Assembly: GCA_001281695.1 (NCBI GenBank)
Contig: LJIE01000001.1
Location: forward strand, 688,107 to 752,106
Source of the DNA: a bacterium 336/3
GTDB lineage: Bacteria > Bacteroidota > Bacteroidia > Cytophagales > Thermonemataceae
DNA length: 64,000 nt
Direction of reading: 5' to 3'
Shown here: positions 60,783-64,000 of the stretch, one piece after another
How positions within the stretch are numbered: position 1 is the stretch's first letter
Layout of the letters: every line of letters begins with the position of its first letter
Notes under the pieces: model-generated
The model's input: only the letters and a program-made list of their open reading frames with translations
What the model was told of the DNA's origin: nothing
Databases searched by the model: none
Position numbers and translations under genes: made by a program

Positions 60783-61312
60783 TGTTACCTAAAATACTTA
60801 AGGGAAGTTTTGATATATTTAAGTCAGAAAAAAAATGGATAAAATATTTAAAGAAAATAGGAGACTTAGCACATATAGACCATGATTTTCTAAGTCAAAT
60901 ATGTTGTGACCATTTTGAAAGATTTAATAATCGATTTCCCAAATTTGACTTGAAATATCATAAAATCATTCGAATAAAAAAGAATACGAGAGAAATATAT
61001 GATTTTATTAGATATGATAGGAATGAAATAATTGATTTTTGGTATTTCCAAATAGATGATTTTTTGGAAAAAGGGAGTAGAGCTGATTATGAGATTATAA
61101 GCTATATAGCTTATAATAAAACATGGCATTTTCCTCCTGTTGTAATTGATGCAAAATTAGCAATAAAAATTGGTGTAGGTAGTTTTGGTAGTCCAATACA
61201 TTTGATAGAAGGAACACATAGAGTGTCATTTTTACGGAGATTATATGAATTAAACCTAATCAAAGATGATGCAGAGCATGAACTTTTATATATAACAGAG
61301 ATGGAAACCTAA
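60782..61312 (+). CDS. hypothetical protein with an IEGTHR segment
   Basis: I do not recognise this 176-residue cytoplasmic protein. The first two thirds are Lys/Ile/Asp-rich with no obvious motif. Near residues 137-160 it has GSFGSPIHLIEGTHRVSFLR, where IEGTHR recalls the DGxHR turn of ParB/Srx-like folds; the link is weak. It is translationally coupled to dapF (TAATG), and its stop codon lies in the terminator stem at 61305. A role beside dapF cannot be inferred. Its base composition is more AT-rich than dapF, so it may have been added to the unit. Confidence 0.6.
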   Translation: MLPKILKGSFDIFKSEKKWIKYLKKIGDLAHIDHDFLSQICCDHFERFNNRFPKFDLKYHKIIRIKKNTREIYDFIRYDRNEIIDFWYFQIDDFLEKGSRADYEIISYIAYNKTWHFPPVVIDAKLAIKIGVGSFGSPIHLIEGTHRVSFLRRLYELNLIKDDAEHELLYITEMET

Positions 61313-61349
61313 GAAAGTAATTGTAGATAATAGCTTTCTTAGGTTTTTT
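61305..61349 (+). terminator. intrinsic terminator overlapping a stop codon
   Basis: AAACCTAAGAAAG (61305-61317) pairs with CTTTCTTAGGTTT (61334-61346) across a 16-base loop, followed by TTT. The TAA of the preceding gene (61310-61312) is in the left arm. Confidence 0.75.
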
Positions 61350-61353
61350 AAGT

Positions 61354-62169
61354 TTAATATGATTCCTTATCATTAGGAAAATCCTTATTTTTTACGTCCT
61401 TGATATACTGATTGATACCTTGTGTCATGACTGTATGTAAATCGGCATAACGGCGTAAGAAACGAGGGCTAAAATCTTTATTGATACCCAACATATCGTG
61501 TAATACAAGTACTTGCCCATCAACATCTCCACCAGCACCAATGCCAATTACAGGAATGGTAATACTTTCAGCTACTCTTTTGGCTAATTGAGCAGGTATT
61601 TTTTCCAAAACTAAAGCAAAACAACCCAATTTATCAAGTAAGGCAGCATCTTCAAGAAGTTTTTGAGCTTCTGCTTCTTCTTTAGCTCTGACATTATATG
61701 TTCCAAATTTATAAATAGATTGAGGTGTAAGTCCTAAATGTCCCATAACAGGTATGCCTGCACTCAAAATTCTTGTAATAGATTCTGCAATTTCTGAACC
61801 TCCTTCCATTTTAATGGCATGTCCTCCAGACTCTTTCATAATACGAATAGCCGAAATCAAAGCTTCTTTTGAGTTACCTTGATACGAACCAAAAGGCATA
61901 TCTACTACAACCAAAGCTCTTGTAACAGCTCTTACAACGCTTGAAGCATGGTAAATCATTTGATCTAAAGTAATGGGTAGCGTAGTTTCGTGTCCTGCCA
62001 TAACATTGGAAGCACTATCACCCACCAAAATAATATCTATACCTGCTTCATCCACAATTTTTGCCATAGAAAAATCGTAGGCTGTGAGCATAGAAATTCT
62101 TTCCCCTTTGTGCTTCATTTCAAGGAGTTTATGGGTAGTTACTTTTTTTATTTCAGAATGAACAGACAT
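61354..62169 (-). CDS. panB: 3-methyl-2-oxobutanoate hydroxymethyltransferase
   Basis: PanB transfers a one-carbon unit from methylene-THF to ketoisovalerate in pantothenate and CoA synthesis. The 271-residue protein shows the family order: [40 protein letters not shown] (metal/substrate Asp-Ser), [58 protein letters not shown], and [22 protein letters not shown]. panC and panD are not adjacent. It is transcribed towards the terminator at 61305 from an AT-rich leader. Confidence 0.96.
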   Translation of the reverse strand: MSVHSEIKKVTTHKLLEMKHKGERISMLTAYDFSMAKIVDEAGIDIILVGDSASNVMAGHETTLPITLDQMIYHASSVVRAVTRALVVVDMPFGSYQGNSKEALISAIRIMKESGGHAIKMEGGSEIAESITRILSAGIPVMGHLGLTPQSIYKFGTYNVRAKEEAEAQKLLEDAALLDKLGCFALVLEKIPAQLAKRVAESITIPVIGIGAGGDVDGQVLVLHDMLGINKDFSPRFLRRYADLHTVMTQGINQYIKDVKNKDFPNDKESY

Positions 62170-62251
62170 AAGGAGCGATAAATTATGAGTGTATATTGAT
62201 ACAAATTTGGAGTGTTAAATTGAGTAAATTATCTTATTTATCCAAAAATTA

Positions 62252-62914
62252 TCACAATTCTATATTTTTTGCTACGGGAAATTTCATAGTAAAATTACGA
62301 ACAGCCATACATACCAAAGGGCGTTGTGTGGATATATCAGGAAATAAAGCGGAGTCTATTTGTAAATTTCTAAGCTTACATAATTTAGCCCAGCCTTTTC
62401 CTTGGGGCTGTGTGAGCAAGGTTTTACTTTCTAATGGTTGATAAAAATTGAAAGGAAACAAAGCTGTATTGATATAAAAAGGTATGCCATAAGATTTTAT
62501 ATCAGCCTGAAAGAAAGTTTTTTGACTGTTTTTTACTTCAAAATAGGCTTGATTTTGAGCAATTTGAGTAATCTCAAAATCTGCTAATTCTTTTGGAATA
62601 CCCCAATTCTGGATACCATTATAGACACTTTCGTAAGTGGAAACATAAATTTTAGAAATATTAAAACCTGTTTTCTTTTCAAAATTAAACAACCCAGGGA
62701 TAAATAAAAGCTCTTTGTATCCACCTACTTCCGAAGTGTGATAATCTACGAGCATTACGCTTCCAATCACACCTTTAAAAGTAGCTTTTTTATGAAATTC
62801 TGTTAAAAAACCTTGTTTTTCAATAAATTCTTTAGAAAAACGATACAAAAAAATATATCCATTGCCCCTGAGTGTCCAAGGGGCAGGAGCAATGACAGAG
62901 GGCTGAGGCATCAT
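62252..62914 (-). CDS. acetoacetate decarboxylase (ADC)-superfamily protein
   Basis: This 220-residue protein resembles the ADC superfamily. The best landmark is YNGIQNWGIPKELADFEI (about 117-134), which matches the family's G-x-W-G-x-P-K-x-L-A segment containing the lysine that forms a Schiff base. SEVGGYKELLFIPG upstream fits the family's Y-x-E region. The decarboxylase reaction is not assured, since many family members have other roles. It overlaps the VWA-FHA gene by four bases (ATGA) and is therefore coupled to it. Confidence 0.72.
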   Translation of the reverse strand: MMPQPSVIAPAPWTLRGNGYIFLYRFSKEFIEKQGFLTEFHKKATFKGVIGSVMLVDYHTSEVGGYKELLFIPGLFNFEKKTGFNISKIYVSTYESVYNGIQNWGIPKELADFEITQIAQNQAYFEVKNSQKTFFQADIKSYGIPFYINTALFPFNFYQPLESKTLLTQPQGKGWAKLCKLRNLQIDSALFPDISTQRPLVCMAVRNFTMKFPVAKNIEL

Positions 62915-64000
62915 AAGTTAAAAGTCATTAAAGCTCCTCCTAACTGTATTTTATCACCTTGTTTTAGAATATGCTTATCAACTTTGTTTCCATTTACAAT
63001 GACACCATTAGTACTACCATTGTCTGTGATAAACCAGTTTCCTCCTTCGTTTGTCAAAATGGCATGTTTACCTGAAACACTTTGAACAGGGATTACAATG
63101 TCATTATCTTCTTTTCTACCAATAGTCATGGTGGGCTTGTGTAACTCAAAAGTTTTACTGATACCTTCTCCTGTAACAGAAAGGGTTGGCGTTCCACCAC
63201 CTACACCAATATATGTTTTTTTAGGGTCAAATTTTTTAGGTTCTTCTTTTACAACTGTTGGCTGTTGAGTAAATTGTTGATTTTGAAGTTGTTGCTGTAA
63301 TGCTTGTTGCTCTTGTAAAAACTGCTCTTTTTGTTGTTCCATTTGTTTTTTGAGGGCATTCTGCTCTTCTTGTTGGCGTTTTTTAGCTTTCTGATTTCTT
63401 TGAATAAATACAAAAACAAGAGCTGCCATTATTACAAAACCAATAGCTATAAATAATGGTAAATTATTGGTTTTTGAATCGCTTTTAGAGCTTTCAGGTT
63501 TGGTGATTGTAACATTTTGAGCCTTTCCATCTATACTGATTTGAATCCCCTCTACGCTTTCAGAGTTAGGTGGCGTAAAAGAAATTTCATATACTCCTGA
63601 AGATTGTTTTTCTGAGCTACCTATAAAACTATTGAGTTTTTCTGTAATTTCTGAGCTACCACTTACCATATCACTTTGTGCATTGGTTTTGTCAGCTAAT
63701 TTTTTAAGATTATCCAAAGCATACGGAAACCCAGTCTTATAAACCAAAGAATACACTTTTATTTTACTACTATTGGCTTTATCAATACAATCTTCAATTT
63801 TAAAATTAGAATAGCTTTTATTGACACCTGCTGTAAGCACCACAATGATTTTTTCAGGCTCGTTGGTGGATTGGCTTACATACTCAATGGCATCATAAAT
63901 AGCTTTATGAATATCTGCTTGTTTGATAGTATCTCTCACAGGTTTGATTTTTTGATTTAATTCGCTGATGAATAGCTCTTTATCGACAGTAAAATCGGCA
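62911..64000 (-). CDS. VWA-like plus FHA-domain membrane protein, N-terminus cut by window edge
   Basis: The frame stays open to the right edge, so the true start lies outside; an internal GTG at 63939 is not a likely start. Visible parts, in order, are the end of a VWA domain (KIIVVLTAGVNKSYSNFKIE, then KIKVYSLVYKTGFPYALDNL), a short beta domain, one membrane helix (LPLFIAIGFVIMAALVFVFI), a Gln/Lys-rich coiled coil, and an FHA domain (PTMTIGRKEDNDIVIPVQSV, SGKHAIL, DNGSTNGVIVNG). FHA domains bind phosphothreonine. The layout suggests an envelope sensor or scaffold read out in the cytoplasm. Confidence 0.8.
   Translation of the reverse strand, partial: ADFTVDKELFISELNQKIKPVRDTIKQADIHKAIYDAIEYVSQSTNEPEKIIVVLTAGVNKSYSNFKIEDCIDKANSSKIKVYSLVYKTGFPYALDNLKKLADKTNAQSDMVSGSSEITEKLNSFIGSSEKQSSGVYEISFTPPNSESVEGIQISIDGKAQNVTITKPESSKSDSKTNNLPLFIAIGFVIMAALVFVFIQRNQKAKKRQQEEQNALKKQMEQQKEQFLQEQQALQQQLQNQQFTQQPTVVKEEPKKFDPKKTYIGVGGGTPTLSVTGEGISKTFELHKPTMTIGRKEDNDIVIPVQSVSGKHAILTNEGGNWFITDNGSTNGVIVNGNKVDKHILKQGDKIQLGGALMTFNL

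Overview
The window is AT-rich DNA from a member of the Bacteroidota, most likely a gliding, Cytophagales-like bacterium; anything below phylum level is inference. Supporting evidence is a SusC/SusD operon, the gliding-motility lipoprotein GldD, a protein with a type IX secretion (T9SS) sorting tail, a PorE-like envelope protein, A-rich leaders without Shine-Dalgarno sequences, and promoters of the Bacteroidota form TTTG-N18-20-TAnnTTTG. Coding density is high. No gap between genes exceeds 300 bases. I see no insertion sequence, prophage, CRISPR array or rRNA. The window is mostly core chromosome with envelope functions mixed in.

Layout. 1-5.7 kb: a TonB-dependent receptor cut by the left edge, a TIGR02757 protein, a small secreted protein, an Omp85-type barrel and an M28 peptidase. 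5.8-13.6 kb, all minus: a dienelactone-hydrolase-like protein, gldD, a WbpP-like UDP-GlcNAc 4-epimerase, a methyltransferase, ispF, an M1 peptidase and a UPF1/IGHMBP2-type helicase. 13.7-21.4 kb, plus: a membrane protein, then a four-gene SusC-SusD-lipoprotein-FAS1 lipoprotein operon. 21.5-27.6 kb: rsmH, a bifunctional nuclease, a SixA-like phosphatase, a CAP protein, rnhB, a FabH-like synthase, and rpsU-xerC-hpf. 27.6-37.1 kb: a small Lys/Cys-rich secreted protein, a T9SS cargo, a dienoyl-CoA-isomerase-like crotonase, an ectoine-type aspartokinase, an rRNA m5C methyltransferase, two tandem tRNA-Val genes, gatA, an HExxH secreted protein and hisG. 37.1-42.5 kb: a tight minus-strand operon with a hydrolase-like protein lacking its serine, a GT2 enzyme, an 84-residue protein, an OppC-type permease, a SpoIIE-type phosphatase and a NodB deacetylase. 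42.5-52.4 kb: a hypothetical protein, DUF3109, a flippase, rpsA, a cysteine desulfurase, a dicarboxylate symporter, a thioredoxin-like protein and a YfbK-like VWA lipoprotein. 52.5-64 kb: tRNA-Ser and tRNA-Pro, miaB, ftsH, rsfS, birA, a PorE-like protein, dapF, an unknown gene, panB, an acetoacetate-decarboxylase-like protein and a VWA-FHA protein cut by the right edge.

Themes. (1) Envelope biogenesis, gliding and T9SS genes are scattered among housekeeping genes. (2) Translation control is the most informative regulatory theme: rpsU alone shows a near-perfect Shine-Dalgarno sequence, a 14-bp hairpin runs into the xerC start codon, and many gene pairs are joined by TAATG or TGATG stop-start overlaps. 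(3) The least explained unit is the six-gene operon at 37.1-42.5 kb, which joins a permease, a phosphatase and polysaccharide enzymes.
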